64,000 nt of DNA. Origin: Corynebacterium sp. GTDB taxonomy: Bacteria > Actinomycetota > Actinomycetes > Mycobacteriales > Mycobacteriaceae. The notes beneath the pieces are model-generated. The model saw only the letters and a list, made by a program, of their open reading frames with translations. It was not told the origin of the DNA and made no database searches. Made by a program: the position numbers and the translations under genes. Of the stretch, positions 1-12,900 are shown one piece after another. Numbering within the stretch: position 1 is the first letter of the stretch; each line of letters opens with the position of its first letter. The stretch covers positions 43,564 through 107,563 of the forward strand of contig NZ_JALAGU010000037.1 of the NCBI RefSeq assembly GCF_022712275.1, read 5' to 3'.

Positions 1-367
1 TGGGCACGGTGTGTGAACACTCGTTCATCCGTATGTTTTTAAACATGTCACGATACAGTGACGCGTATCACATTCATGTGGTATGACCACTTGTAATCGG
101 GGGTGGGGGGTCACGTCGTGGAGTGCGGATTCCGTTTCCCGAAGAAACCCGTTCCCTACTGGAAGAACAGGGGCCGATCGTCAAGGCCGGACGGGTATCC
201 GGACGGCGGAAGGCGGGGGTGGAAATTGTTATAACGAAGGTATGACTCACCCGGGGTGCCAGACGGCAGGCATAGCGTGTGTCCTCGTTCGCGCGGGAAC
301 CGGTCCCGCGCAGATGATCCACACCGATTGATCCCTACCGATCAGACGCCTCCCCGAAAGGAGCCCG
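1..367. promoter_or_regulatory. Non-coding region upstream of the fatty acid operon, with three palindromes
   Basis: No convincing gene is seen here. Three short inverted repeats cluster at the left edge: TGAAC-N4-GTTCA at 14-27, ATGTTT-TT-AAACAT at 33-46, and CACAT-TC-ATGTG at 69-80. The last is part of a longer imperfect dyad with one mismatch. They are AT-richer than the surroundings and look like operators of TetR- or GntR-type regulators. They could serve accBC or a gene to the left of the window. A TATAAC element near 230 could be the -10 of the operon, and the sequence GAAAGGAGC just before 368 is its ribosome binding site. Which regulator binds cannot be read from the sequence. Confidence 0.4.
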
Positions 368-2323
368 ATGCCGTCCAGTATTCTCGTGGCGAACCGCGGC
401 GAAATCGCCGCCCGTGTCGTCCGGACCGCCCGTGACCTCGGCCTGCACTCCGTGGCCGTGTACTCCGACCAGGACATCGAATCCCCGGCCGTCATCCTGG
501 CCGACGAGGCCTACGCACTGGAGGGCACCACCCTCCAGGAGACCTACCTCGACGTCAACAAGATCATCGACATCGCCAAGCGCTCCGGTGCCGACGCGGT
601 CCACCCCGGCTACGGCTTCCTCTCCGAGGTCCCTGAAGCGGCGCAGGCCATCACCGACGCCGGTCTGACCTGGCTCGGCCCGGCCGCCGACACGATCAGC
701 CAGCTCGGTGACAAGATCAGTGCCCGCCGTGTCGCCATCGCCGCCGGTGTCGAGCCGGTGCCCGGCACCGTCGACCCGGTCTCCGACATGGCCGAGGTGG
801 ACGCCTTCATCGCCGAACACGGTTTCCCGATCGTCCTCAAGCGCTCCGACGGAGGTGGCGGACGCGGCATCGAGGTCATGCGTGACGAGCAGGACGTGAA
901 GAACTTCGCCGCCGGACACGCCATGGTCGGCGGTGACCTCGGCAAATTCTTCATCGAGAAGTTCATCACCTCGGGTCGCCACATCGAGACCCAGTGCATG
1001 CGGGACGTCCACGGCAACTTCGCCGTCGTCACCACCCGCGACTGCTCCGTGCAGCGCCGCAACCAGAAGGTCATCGAGGAGGCCCCGGCCCCCTTCATGC
1101 CCGAGGGAGCCGTCGAGACCCTGACCACGTGGTCCAGGGCCCTGTTCGACCACACCGGATACGTCGGCCTCGGCACCTGTGAGTTCATGCTCACCGACGA
1201 GGGCAACCTCCACTTCCTCGAGGTCAACCCGCGCCTCCAGGTCGAGCACACCGTCTCCGAGGAGGTCACCGGGCTCGACCTCGTCGAGGCCCAGTTCATC
1301 ATCGCCGACGGCGGCACCGTCCCCGAGGTCCCCGAGGTCCGTGGACACTCCATCGAGCTGCGCCTGACCTCCGAGGACCCGGCCAACGACCTCGCCCCGG
1401 CCGCCGGCAAGATCAAGGAACTGACCTGGCCCGCCGGCCACGGCATCCGCATCGAGACCGGCGTCCGCCTCGGCGACAAGGTTTCCCCGGAGTTCGACTC
1501 GATGATCGCCAAGCTCATCGTCACCGGCCCGACCCGCACCCGTGCCATCGAGCGTGCCCGCCGCGCCCTCGACGAGCTGGAGATCAAGGGCATCGCCACC
1601 GTCACCCCGCTGCTGGACCTCATCATGGCCCACCCGGACTTCGACGGTACCAACGAGCACGGTGACCTGCAGGTCCGTACCCGCTGGCTGGAGACGAAAT
1701 TCCTCCCGGAGCTCACCGACGGGGAGTGGGTCAAGCTCGGCAGGAAGGGGGGCAGGGACGGCGAGGCGAAGTCCGGTGACGACGAGGACGGTGTCGGCCA
1801 CGCCATCGCCGACGCACTGCGCACCTTCACCGCCCAGATCGACGGCCGCCGCCACAAGATCACCCTGCCGGAGGGCCTCGCGTCCCTCGCCGGTCTCGGC
1901 TCGATGATGCAGTCCGGACTCGGCAACATCGGCGACTCCCTCGGCGAGATCGGCAGCAACGCCCGCCGCCGCGTTCAGCCGCTGCGTGGCTCCCGACGGC
2001 GCAAGAAGAATGAGGACGCCGCACCGGACGCCGGTGAAGGCCTCAACGCCGAAGGTGCCCTGCTGGCCCCGATGCAGGCCATCGTCGTCCGCCTCGGTGC
2101 CGAAGTCGGCTCCCAGGTCAACGAGGGTGACGTCATCATCGTCCTGGAGGCCATGAAGATGGAGAAGTACATCCACGCCCCGGCGTCCGGTGTGCTCACC
2201 TCCTTCGACGTCGAGATCGGGCAGAACGTCCCGGCCGGCACCCCGCTGCTGCACATCGACGTCGCTGAGGGTGACGCCGCTGCCGCCGCAGATGCCACCA
2301 CCGAGAACACCGAGGAGGCGTAG
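368..2323 (+). CDS. accBC: Acyl-CoA carboxylase alpha subunit (biotin carboxylase + biotin carrier)
   Basis: Carboxylates its own biotin with ATP and bicarbonate and hands the carboxyl group to the partner carboxyltransferase encoded next. The first ~450 of 651 residues are the biotin carboxylase, with the N-terminal ILVANRGEIAAR motif, the ATP-grasp glycine loop GGGGRGI near residue 163 and EVNPRLQVEH near 285. A poorly conserved linker rich in Arg/Gly/Lys follows. The last ~75 residues are the biotinyl domain, with the acceptor Lys597 in EAMKME. It is somewhat longer than the ~590-residue corynebacterial AccBC I recall, mainly in the linker. The start is fixed by GAAAGGAGC upstream. The stop codon directly abuts the next ATG, implying translational coupling. 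The acyl substrate (acetyl or propionyl) is set by the beta subunit; the downstream FAS argues for acetyl-CoA. Confidence 0.93.
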   Translation: MPSSILVANRGEIAARVVRTARDLGLHSVAVYSDQDIESPAVILADEAYALEGTTLQETYLDVNKIIDIAKRSGADAVHPGYGFLSEVPEAAQAITDAGLTWLGPAADTISQLGDKISARRVAIAAGVEPVPGTVDPVSDMAEVDAFIAEHGFPIVLKRSDGGGGRGIEVMRDEQDVKNFAAGHAMVGGDLGKFFIEKFITSGRHIETQCMRDVHGNFAVVTTRDCSVQRRNQKVIEEAPAPFMPEGAVETLTTWSRALFDHTGYVGLGTCEFMLTDEGNLHFLEVNPRLQVEHTVSEEVTGLDLVEAQFIIADGGTVPEVPEVRGHSIELRLTSEDPANDLAPAAGKIKELTWPAGHGIRIETGVRLGDKVSPEFDSMIAKLIVTGPTRTRAIERARRALDELEIKGIATVTPLLDLIMAHPDFDGTNEHGDLQVRTRWLETKFLPELTDGEWVKLGRKGGRDGEAKSGDDEDGVGHAIADALRTFTAQIDGRRHKITLPEGLASLAGLGSMMQSGLGNIGDSLGEIGSNARRRVQPLRGSRRRKKNEDAAPDAGEGLNAEGALLAPMQAIVVRLGAEVGSQVNEGDVIIVLEAMKMEKYIHAPASGVLTSFDVEIGQNVPAGTPLLHIDVAEGDAAAAADATTENTEEA

Positions 2324-3871
2324 ATGACCACCGCATCCAGCACCGAGAAAGCCGTCGTCGACTACGCGGCCCTGGCCGCCGCCGCCGACGAGAAGGCGAA
2401 GAACTTCCAGCACGCCAAGGGCAAGCTGACCGCCCGCGAGCGCATCGAGATGCTCTGCGACGAGGGATCCTTTGTCGAGCACGGTCGCTTCTTCGGCGGC
2501 GACCCGGCCCAGGGTTTCCTCGGCGCCGCCGTCGCCACCGGTTTCGGCACCGTCGGCGGTCGCCCCGTAGCCGTCTACTCCCAGGACTTCTCCATCCGCG
2601 GCGGCACGCTCGGCAAGGTCGAGGGTCAGAAGATCACCGACCTCATCGAGCGCGCCGTCCAGCAGGGCGTTCCCTGCTTCGCGCTGCTCGACTCCGGCGG
2701 AGCCCGCATCCAGGAGGGTGTGGGTGGTCTGGCCATGTACGGCCGGATCTTCCGGGCGTCCTGCCAGGCCTCGGGATTCATCCCGCAGATCTCCGTCATC
2801 CTCGGCCCGTGCGCCGGCGGTGCGGTGTACTCCCCGGCCATGACCGACTTCGTCATCATGACGAAGGAGAACGCCCACATGTTCGTCACCGGCCCCGACG
2901 TGGTCAAGGCCGTCACCGGTGAGGTCATCAGCCTCGACGACCTCGGTGGCGCCCAGATGCACAACTCGGTCTCCGGCGTGGCCCACTACCTCGCCGACGA
3001 CGAGGAGGACGCCATCGACTACGCCCGCAGCCTGATGGACTACCTCCCGCAGAACTGCAACGACGAGCAGGCGAACTACTCCTACCAGCCGTCCCCCGAA
3101 GACATCGAGGCCGCGATGGGCGTCGGCGACATCATCCCCGACGACCCCCGCATGCCCTACGACGTCGTCGAGGTCATCGAGGCCATTGTCGACCACGGCG
3201 AGTTCGTCGAGGTCCAGGAGCACTGGGCGAAGTCCATGGTCATCGGCTTCGCCTGCATCGAGGGACGCCCCGTCGGCATCGTCGCCGACCAGCCGATGCA
3301 CAACGCCGGCACCCTGGACGTCGAGTCCTCCGAGAAGACCGCCCGCTTCGTGCGCTGCTGCGACGCCTTCGGCCTGCCCGTGATCACCCTCGTCGACGTG
3401 CCCGGCTACCTGCCCGGCGCCGAGCAGGAGCGCGCCGGCATCATCCGCCGTGGCGCCAAGGTCATCTACGCCTACGGCAACGCCACCGTCCCGATGATCA
3501 CCATCATCACGCGAAAGGCGTACGGCGGAGCGTACATCGTCATGGGTTCCAAGGGCATCGGCGCGGACTACGCCTACGCCTGGCCCAAGGCCGAGATCGC
3601 CGTGATGGGTGCCGACGGTGCGGTCCAGATCCTCAACCGCCGTGACATCAGGGCCGCCCCGGAGGGGGAGCAGGCCGCCGTGGCCAAGCAGCTCTCCGAC
3701 GAGTACGCCGCGAAGAACATCAACCCGAACTTCTCCGTGGAGATGGGTGAACTCGACGGCATCGTCCAGCCGATCGACACCCGCGACACCATCGCCGTCG
3801 CCCTGCGTGCCCTGCGCACCAAGCACCGCGACCTCAACCGGTTCAAGTACCACTCCAACGGGCCTCTGTGA
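2324..3871 (+). CDS. accD: Acyl-CoA carboxylase beta subunit (carboxyltransferase)
   Basis: Transfers the carboxyl group from biotin to acyl-CoA to form malonyl- or methylmalonyl-CoA. The 515 residues cover both crotonase-like halves of an actinobacterial AccD/PccB. Oxyanion-hole glycine motifs are visible: DSGGARIQEGV in the N half, GPCAGGAVYSPAMTDF for CoA, and RKAYGGAYIVMG in the C half. Its ATG follows the accBC stop without a gap. The neighbouring FAS-I, which consumes malonyl-CoA, suggests acetyl-CoA carboxylase activity (AccD1-like), but this assignment is inferred from context rather than from specificity residues. Confidence 0.92.
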   Translation: MTTASSTEKAVVDYAALAAAADEKAKNFQHAKGKLTARERIEMLCDEGSFVEHGRFFGGDPAQGFLGAAVATGFGTVGGRPVAVYSQDFSIRGGTLGKVEGQKITDLIERAVQQGVPCFALLDSGGARIQEGVGGLAMYGRIFRASCQASGFIPQISVILGPCAGGAVYSPAMTDFVIMTKENAHMFVTGPDVVKAVTGEVISLDDLGGAQMHNSVSGVAHYLADDEEDAIDYARSLMDYLPQNCNDEQANYSYQPSPEDIEAAMGVGDIIPDDPRMPYDVVEVIEAIVDHGEFVEVQEHWAKSMVIGFACIEGRPVGIVADQPMHNAGTLDVESSEKTARFVRCCDAFGLPVITLVDVPGYLPGAEQERAGIIRRGAKVIYAYGNATVPMITIITRKAYGGAYIVMGSKGIGADYAYAWPKAEIAVMGADGAVQILNRRDIRAAPEGEQAAVAKQLSDEYAAKNINPNFSVEMGELDGIVQPIDTRDTIAVALRALRTKHRDLNRFKYHSNGPL

Positions 3872-3936
3872 CGGGTCCGGTACCAGCCCCACAGCCAGCG
3901 ACACTTCCCGTCACCGACTCCTACGCAAAGGACATC

Positions 3937-6900
3937 ATGACCCACACCAGCTTCTTCTCCCGACTGAGCTCCGCCGATGCGGGCGCCGACCGGGCCACCC
4001 TCCTGTTCGGCGGACAGGCCACCGCCTGGCGCGCCGGGCTCACCGACCTCGCCGAGGACCCGTCCCTGGGTGACGCCGTCCGCGGCGTACTCGACGACTC
4101 CGCAGCTCTCATCGCACCGGTCGCCGCGCAGGTCACCGCAGCCACCGCCGGTGCCCTGACCCTCGAGCGCCTGACCGGTGCCAAGGGTTCGGTCTCCGCC
4201 GCCCTGTCCGTCCCGGGCATCACCGTCGCCCAGTTCGGCCAGCTCGCCGCGCTGAAGGCCGCCGGCTACGACGCCACCGCCGCCGTCGCCGCTGACCGGG
4301 CCTCCGTCCTTGGCCACTCCCAGGGCGTCCTCGGTGCCGCACTCGTCGACGGCCGCGCCGGCGACTCCGCCCACGTCGTCGCCGTCGCACGACTCATCGG
4401 TGCCGCCGCGTCCCGCCTGACCCGCTCCCTCGGTGTCTCCGCCGGTGAAGCCACCCCGATGCTCTCGGTCCGCGGCCTCGACCGCGCCACCCTCGACGCC
4501 GTCCTCGCCGAGGTCGCCGAGGCAGCCGGCGGTGCCGAGACCGGTGTCCGGGTCGCCATCCGCAACGGCCACCGCCGCTTCATCCTCTCCGGTGCCCCGG
4601 AGGACCTCGGCGTGGTCGAGAAGACCATCGCCGTCGTCGCCGACCGTGACGCCGCCGAGCTTGCCGCGAAGACCCGCGGCGGTGCCCCGCTCTCCCCGGT
4701 CTGCGAGTACCTCGACGTCACCGTGCCCTTCCACCACGACATGATGGAGCCTGCCGTGGCCCAGACCGTCGCCTGGGCCGACGCCTGCGGTCTCAACACC
4801 GACGGCGCCGCCGAGAAGCTGGCCCGCGCCGTGCTCACCGACCACGTCGACTGGGTCGACGGCATCGTCGACGCCCTGGCCTCCGGCACCACCTGGTTCC
4901 TGGACCTCGGCCCCGGTGAGACCGTCTCCAAGCTCTCCGCCGACCTCGTCGAGGGCTCCGGCGCCGGCCTCGTGCCCGCCGGCACCCTGGCCGCCGTCGA
5001 CGAGCTCGCCGCCCCCGGCGAGGACCCCGCCCGCACCGTGGACTGGTCGGGCTTCGCCCCGCGCCTGCTCGACCTGCCGACCGGCCGCACCGTTGAGACG
5101 AAGTTCTCCCGCCTGACCGGCCGTTCCCCGATCCTGCTGGCCGGCATGACGCCGACCACCGTCGACCCGGAGATCGTCGCCGCCGCCGCGAACGCCGGCT
5201 ACTGGGCCGAGATGGCCGGTGGCGGACAGGTCACCGCCGAGGTCTTCGACGGTAACCTCACCAAGCTCAAGGGTCTGCTCGACCCGGGCCGCGCCGTCCA
5301 GTTCAACGCCATGTTCATGGACCGCTACCTGTGGAACCTCCACTTCGGCACCCAGCGCGTGGTCTCCAAGGCCCGTGAGTCCGGCGCACCGTTCGACGGC
5401 GTCGTCATCTCCGCCGGCATCCCCGAGCCCGACGAGGCCCCCGAGGTCATCGGTGCACTGCGTAACTCCGGCTTCTCCCACATCGCCCTGAAGCCGGGCA
5501 CCGTCGCCCAGATCCGCGCCGGCCTGGGCATCGCCCGCCAGCTCGAGGAGACCGGCACCAGCATCATCCTCCAGGTCGAGGACGGCCACGCCGGTGGTCA
5601 CCACTCCTGGGAGAACCTGGACGACCTGCTCACCGCCACCTACGCTGAGATCCGTCGTCAGCCGAACGTCGTCCTCTGTGTCGGCGGCGGCATCGGCACC
5701 CCGGAGCGGGCAGCCGATTACCTCACCGGTTCCTGGGCCACCGCCCTCGGCCTGCCCGCCATGCCGGTCGACGGCATCATGGTCGGCACCGCGGCGATGA
5801 CCGCCAAGGAGGCCAAGACCACCCCGGAGATCAAGCAGCTCCTCGTCGACACCCCCGGTGTCGCCGACGAGACCGGCTCCGCCCTGACCGCCCCCAACGG
5901 CGGCTGGATCGCCCCGGGCCACTCCGCCGGTGGCGCGACCTCCGGCCTGTCCCACCTGCGTGCGGACATCCACGAGGTCGACAACTCCGCCGCGAAGTGC
6001 ATGCGCCTGATCCAGGAGATCGGCTCCAACCTCGAGGCCGTCAACGACCGCCGCGACGAGATCATCGCCGCGCTGAACAAGACCGCCAAGCCCTACTTCG
6101 GTGAGCTGGAGGAGATGACCTACGCCGAGGTCGTCCGTCGTTTCGCCGAGCTGTCCTTCCCGTGGGTCGACCCGTCCTGGCTGTCCCGCTTCCACCTCCT
6201 GCTGCAGCGTGTCGAGGCCCGCCTGTCCGACGCCGACCACGGCGAGGTCGTCACCCTCTTCCCGACCGAGCAGGACGCCGCGGAGCCGGCGAAGGCCATC
6301 GAGACCCTCGTCGCCGCCTACCCGGCGGCCGAGAAGGACACCCTGACCCCGCTGGACACCGCCTGGTTCCTCGTGCTGTGCCGTAAGTTCCCGAAGCCCG
6401 TCGGCTTCGTCCCCGCCATCGACGAGGACCTCCTCGCCTGGTGGGGCAAGGACTGCCTCTGGCAGGCCCAGGACGAGCGCTACACCGCCGACCAGGTCCG
6501 CATCATCCCGGGCCCGGTGTCCGTCTCCGGTATCACCACCGTCGACGAGCCCGTCGCGTCCATCCTCGGCCGCTTCGAGGACGCCTGCCGTGAGCGCGTC
6601 GCCGGTGGCGACTCCGCCCCCGCCGGCCGTCACTCCCTGGACAACGCCGATGAAGCCGAGGTCGCCACCGCGTGGTCCCGGACCTCCGACGCCGCCGACG
6701 TGGCGTCCTTCCTCAAGGCCACCCCGTACATCTCCTGGACCGGCCACCTCATGGACAACCCGGCCCATGTCATCGACGAGGAGAAGTACGAGCTGATCGT
6801 CACCGACGACGGCAGTAACGGCGGCCCGGTGAAGGTCACCGTCGACCTGCACCTCGACACCTTCTGGGACGGCACACCCGCCGGCGAGGGCGAGGGCAGG

Positions 6901-9900
6901 GTCCACGCCGTGCGCCGCCTGCCGGTCCCGCTGATCCTCTCCGACGCGGTCGCCTCCGGCGCCCTGCCCGTCGTCGACGAGGAGAAGCTCCCGGAGACCA
7001 TGTACGGCCTGCTCGCCGGCACCGCCGGTGTGGGCAACACCTCCGTCACCGGCGACGTCATCGACCGGATGCCCGCCAAGATCGAGGGTTCCGATTCCGC
7101 CGAGACCCCCTTCGGCAAGTTCAACTACACCTTCCACCTCACCGACAGCCTCGGCTCCCAGCACGCCGGTGTGACCGGCGCAGGCCTTCCCGACCTGTCC
7201 GAGACCGGTTCCGGCTCCCGCTCCGACGAGCGCGCCACCATCGTGCCGGACGCCCTGCTCGGCACCTGCTGGCCGGCCATCTACGCCGCCCTGGGCTCTG
7301 CTCTGGTCGACGATTACCCGGTCATCGAGGGTCTGCTCAACGCCGTCCACCTGGACCACTCCGTGGCCCTGGAGGTCCCGGCCGACGAGATCCCCACCGG
7401 CGAGATCACCGTCACCAGCTGGGCCGCCGGCATCGAGGAGTCCTCCTCCGGCCGCGTCGTCACCGTGCACCACCACATGTTCGACGCCGCCGGTGAGCTG
7501 CTCGGCAGGCAGACCGAGCGCTTCGCCATCCGTGGTCGCGCCTTCGGCACCACCCCGCCCGCCGATCCGGCCCCCGCCGGCGGCATCGACCGTGAGATCA
7601 CCGACACCCCGCGCTCCACCCTGCTGCGCACCCGGGTCAACGCCCCGGCCGAGATGACTCCGTTCGCCTGGGTTTCCGGTGACTTCAACCCGATCCACAC
7701 CAGCCACGTCGCCGCCCGCGTCGCCGGCCTGCAGGCACCGCTGGTCCACGGTATGTGGCTCTCGGCCACCGCCCAGCACGCCGCCTCCGCGGCCGGTTCC
7801 GGCCACACCATCCTCGGCTGGACCTACCGCATGTTCGGCCTGGTCCAGCTGGGCGACCCGGTGGACATCCAGGTCGAGCGCGTCGGACGTGTCGCCGGTG
7901 GCGGACTGCTGCTCGACGTCACCTGCCGCATCAACGACGAGCTCGTCTCCCAGGGCACCGCGGTCACCGCCGCCCCGACCATCGCCTACGTGTACCCCGG
8001 CCAGGGTATCCAGGCCAAGGGCATGGGACTCGACGAGCGTGCCGCCTCCAAGGCCACCGCCGCTGTCTGGGAGCGCGCGGACAAGCACACCCGTGAGGCA
8101 CTGGGCTTCTCCATCCTCACCGTCGTACGCGACAACCCGACCGAGCTCACCGCCAAGGGCGTGACCTACCACCACCCGGACGGCGTCCTGTACCTCACCC
8201 AGTTCACCCAGGTCGCCCTGGCGACCCTGGCCCTGGCACAGACCGCCCGCCTGCGCGAGGCGGACGCCCTGGTCGCCGACGCCTTCTACGCCGGACATTC
8301 CCTCGGTGAGTACACCGCGCTGTCCGCCTACGCCGGCACCATCGACCTGGAGACCGTCCTCGAGGTGGTCTTCCACCGCGGTTCGACCATGCACCACCTC
8401 ATCCCGCGCGACGAGCACGGTCGCTCGAACTACCGGATGGGTGCCCTGCGCCCCAACCAGTTCGGTGTCGACGACGAGCATGTCGTCGAGTACGTCAACG
8501 GTGTGGCAGAGGCCTCGGGAGAGTTCCTCGAGATCGTGAACTTCAACCTCGCCGGTGAGCAGTACTCCATCGCCGGGACGGTCGCCGGTCTCGCCGCCCT
8601 CGAGAAGGACGCCGCGAAGCGCACCGCCGAGCACGGCGGCAAGGGCTCCTTCATGATGGTCCCGGGCATCGACGTGCCCTTCCACTCCCGCGTCCTGCAC
8701 CCCGGTGTGCCGGACTTCCGGGAGAAGCTCGACGGCCTGCTTCCCGCCCGCATCAACCACGAGATCCTCGTCGGCCGCTATATCCCGAACCTCGTCGCCC
8801 GCCCGTTCGAGCTCACCGAGGACTTCGTCCGCTCCATCCTGGACGTCGTCCCCTCCGAGCCCGCCCAGGCACTGCTCGACGACTGGGCTGCCGCGACCGT
8901 CGACGACGCCGCCGAGGCGGAGACCGCCCGCACCCTGTTCATCGAGCTGCTGTGCTGGCAGTTCGCCTCCCCGGTCCGCTGGATCGAGACCCAGGACCTG
9001 CTCTTCGCCCCGGACCGTCTCGACATCGACGAGGTCGTCGAGGTCGGTCTCGGTGCCTCGCCGACCCTGGCGAACCTGGCCACCAAGACCCTCAAGCTTC
9101 CGCGTTTCTCCGCCGCCGACGTCGCCGTGCGCAACGTCCAGCGCGACGAGAAGCTCGTCTACCACACCGACCAGCAGACCATCGACAGTCCCGTGTACGA
9201 GGACGAGGACGCTGTGCCCACCTCCGTGCCGGTCGGCGACCCGGTGCTCTCCCACGCCGAGGCGTCCGCCAAGGCCCCGTCGGAATCCGTGCCCGAGTCC
9301 ATGCCGGCCCCGGTCACCGAGTCCGCCGAGCTGCGCACCGCCCCGGCCGCCCCGGCCGGTGCCGTGGAGCGTCCCGCCGACCTGCCGTACAAGGCGTCCG
9401 ACGCCATCAAGACGCTGCTGGCCTACGCCAACAAGCTGCGTCCGGAGCAGATCGGCGGCGCCGACACCACCGGTACGCTGACCAACGGTGTCTCCTCGCG
9501 TCTGAACCAGCTGCTCATGGACATCTCCGCTGAGCTGGGACTGTCCGCCGTCGAGGGCGCTGCCGAGGCCGACGTGGACACCCTGTCCGTCACCGTCGAC
9601 GCCGCAGCCCACAACTACTCCGCGTTCGGGCCGGTGCTGGGTGAGGCCGTCAAGGACCGCCTGCGCAAGCTCTTCGGTGCCGCCGGTGCCAAGGCCTCGG
9701 CCATCGCCGACCGGGTCACCGGCACCTGGGAGCTCGGTCCGGGCTGGGTCGACCACACCACCGCGCAGATCCTGCTGGGGTCCCGCGAGGGTGCGTCCTC
9801 CCGTGGTGGTGACCTCGCCACCCTGGCGACCTCTGCCACCACCATGAACGACGTCAACGCGATCATCGACGAGGCCGTCGCCCAGGCAGGTGCCGCCCAC

Positions 9901-12900
9901 GGTATCCCGGTGGCCATCCCGGCCGCCGGTGGTGCCGGCGGTGGCGGCACCGTGGACTCCGCCGCCCTCGACGCCTTCGCCGAAGGTGTCACCGGTGAGA
10001 CGGGTGTGCTGGCCACCACGGCCCGCCACATCCTCGCCGCCCTGGACCTCGACGTCCCCGAGTCCGCCGCCCTGTCCGACGAGGAGGGTGCCGAGACCGC
10101 CGCCGTCCTCGAGGCCGTCTCCGCCGAGCTCGGCGCGAACTGGCCCGCGTCCGTGGCGCCGTCCTTCGATGCCCGCCGGACCCTGCTCATCGACGACCGC
10201 TGGGCGACCGCCCGTGAGGACGTCGCCCGCCTGGCCAACGGTGAGGAACTCGCCGAGTCCGTGTCCTTCGTGGGCACCGGCGAGACCGTCGCCGTGCACG
10301 CCGGTTTCCGTGCCGCCCACGCCGAGGCCGCCGGTGACACCGCGCTGGCCGCCCGCTTCCGGTCCATCGCCGAGGACGCCCGATCCACCGAGCCGGGTGC
10401 CTTCGAGGGGCAGGTCGCCGTGGTCACCGGTGTCACCCCGGCATCCATCGCCGGCGGTGTGGTCGGCGACCTGCTGGCCGAGGGTGCGACGGTCATCATG
10501 ACCGCGTCCCGCATCAACTCCGCCCGCCTGGAGTTCGTCAAGAAGCTCTACCGCGAGCACGCCTCGGCGTCCGCCAAGATCTGGCTGGTGCCGGCCAACC
10601 TCTCCTCCTACCGCGACATCGACGCGCTGGTGGAGTGGATCGGCACCGAGCAGACCGAGACCGTCGGCTCCGACCAGAAGCTCATCAAGCCCGCCCTGGT
10701 CCCTGACCTCTTCCTGCCGTTCGCCGCCCCGTCCGTCTCCGGCACCGTGGAGGACGCCGGCGGAAACGCCGAGATCCAGACCCGACTGCTGCTGTGGAGT
10801 GTCGAGCGGTCCTTCACCGCCCTGTCCCGCATCGGCCACGAGGCCGACCTGGCCCACCGCCTGCACGTCGTCCTGCCGGGTTCGCCGAACCGCGGCACCT
10901 TCGGTGGCGACGGTGCCTACGGCGAGGTCAAGGCCGCCTTCGACGCCGTCTGCAACAAGTGGTCCAACGAGCCCTGGGGTGGCAGGGGCGGGCGTGTCAC
11001 CATCGCCCACCCGCGGATCGGCTGGGTCGCCGGTACCGGCCTCATGGGCGGCAACGACCCGCTGGTCGACGCCGCCGTCGAGGCGGGCGTCCACGTGTGG
11101 AGCCCCGCCGAAATCTCCGGCGAGCTACTGAAGCTCTGCTCTGAGTCGGTCCGGGCCGAGGCCCTGGGCGGCCCGGTCGACGCCGACCTGACCGGTGGGC
11201 TCGACAAGATCAACCTCACCGAAATGCGTGACCAGGCTGTCGCCGACGGTGCCTTCGCCACCGCCGCCGCGGTCGAGGAGGACGCCGAGGCCCCGGTCAC
11301 GGTCAACGCCCTGCCCTCTCCGGTGCGTGTCGCCCAGCCGGTCGGCTCTGACTTCGGTGCCGCACCGTGGGGTGACGTCACCACCGACCTCGAGGACATG
11401 GTCGTCGTCGTGGGCCTCGGTGAGGTCAGCGCCTGGGGCTCGGGACGTACCCGTGCCGAGGCCGAGCTGGGCATCCAGGCTGACGGGTCCGTGGACCTGT
11501 CCGCCGCCGGTGTGCTGGAACTCGCCTGGATGACCGGCCTGCTGACCTGGATGGATACCCCGGTCGCCGGCTGGTACGACGTCGACGGCAACATCGTGCC
11601 CGAGGAGGAGATCTACACGCGCTACCGCGACGAGGTCGCCGCCCGCGCCGGTGTCCGCACCTTCGTCGACGACGGTGAGAACGGGGCCCTCGAGGACCTG
11701 CACACCCCGCAGGAGGTCGAGATCTTCCTCGACCACGAGGTCACCTTCACCGTGGACTCCGCCGAGGACGCCGCGTCCTTCGTGGACTCCGACCCGACCT
11801 TCACGCGTGCCAACCACGACGAGGAGACCGGCGAGTGGTCCGTCACCCGTCTGCCGGGCGCCCGGACCCGCGTACCACGACGGGCCACCCTGGCCCGTAA
11901 GGTCGGCGGCCAGTTCCCGACCGACTTCGATCCGGCACGCTGGGGCATCCCGGCGTCCATGATCGAGGCCGTGGACCGCATCGCGATCTGGAACCTCGTC
12001 ACCGCGGTGGACGCCTACCTCTCCGCCGGCTTCAGCCCGGCCGAGATCCTGCAGGCCGTGCACCCGTCCGACGTCGCCATGACGCAGGGCACCGGTTTCG
12101 GTGGCATGACCTCGATGCGCAAGCTCTTCGTCGACCGCTTCCTGGAGGAGGACATCCCGTCCGACATCCTGCAGGAGACGCTGCCGAACGTCGTCGCCGC
12201 GCACACCATGCAGTCCTACGTGGGCGGCTACGGTGCGATGATCCACCCGGTCGGTGCCTGTGCGACCGCCGCGGTCTCCGTCGAAGAGGGTGCCGACAAG
12301 ATCCAGCTCGGCAAGGCCGACTTCGTGGTCGCCGGTGCGACCGACGACATGTCGGTGGAGTCCATCACCGGCTTCGCGAACATGAACGCGACCGCGGACT
12401 CCGACAAGATGGCCGCCAAGGGCCTCAACGAGCGCTTCTACTCCCGCGCCAACGACCGTCGCCGTGGTGGCTTCGTCGAGGCACAGGGTGGTGGCACGAT
12501 CCTGCTGGCCCGTGGTTCCGTGGCCGCGAAGCTGGGCCTGCCGGTCCAGTCCGTGGTCGGGTTCGCGGCGTCCTACGCCGACGGTGCCCACACCTCCATC
12601 CCGGCCCCGGGACAGGGTGCGCTGGCCGCCGGCCGTGGCGGGAAGAATTCCCGCCTGGCCCGCGACCTGGCGAAGCTGGGTGTGTCCGCCGATGACATCA
12701 CCGTCGTCTCCAAGCACGACACCTCCACCAACGCCAACGACCCGAACGAGTCGAAGCTGCACACCCGCCTGGCGTCCGTGCTGGGCCGTACCGCGGGTAA
12801 CCCGCTGTACGTCGTGTCGCAGAAGACCCTGACCGGTCACGCCAAGGGCGGTGCCGCCGTCTTCCAGATGGCCGGCCTGGGCGACATGTTCCGGACCTCG

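Noticed and set aside
3868..3936. GTG 3868 as start of the fatty acid synthase, overlapping the accD stop
   Set aside because: The extra 23 residues are Pro/Thr-rich and unlike FAS N-termini, while ATG 3937 has AAAGGA at good distance.
335..11094. Very long open frames on the minus strand opposite accBC, accD and fas (335-3904 and 3574-11094)
   Set aside because: They are antisense shadows of strongly GC3-biased genes. Their products are Gly/Val/Asp/Leu-rich with no domain motifs, and the sense frames encode complete known enzymes.
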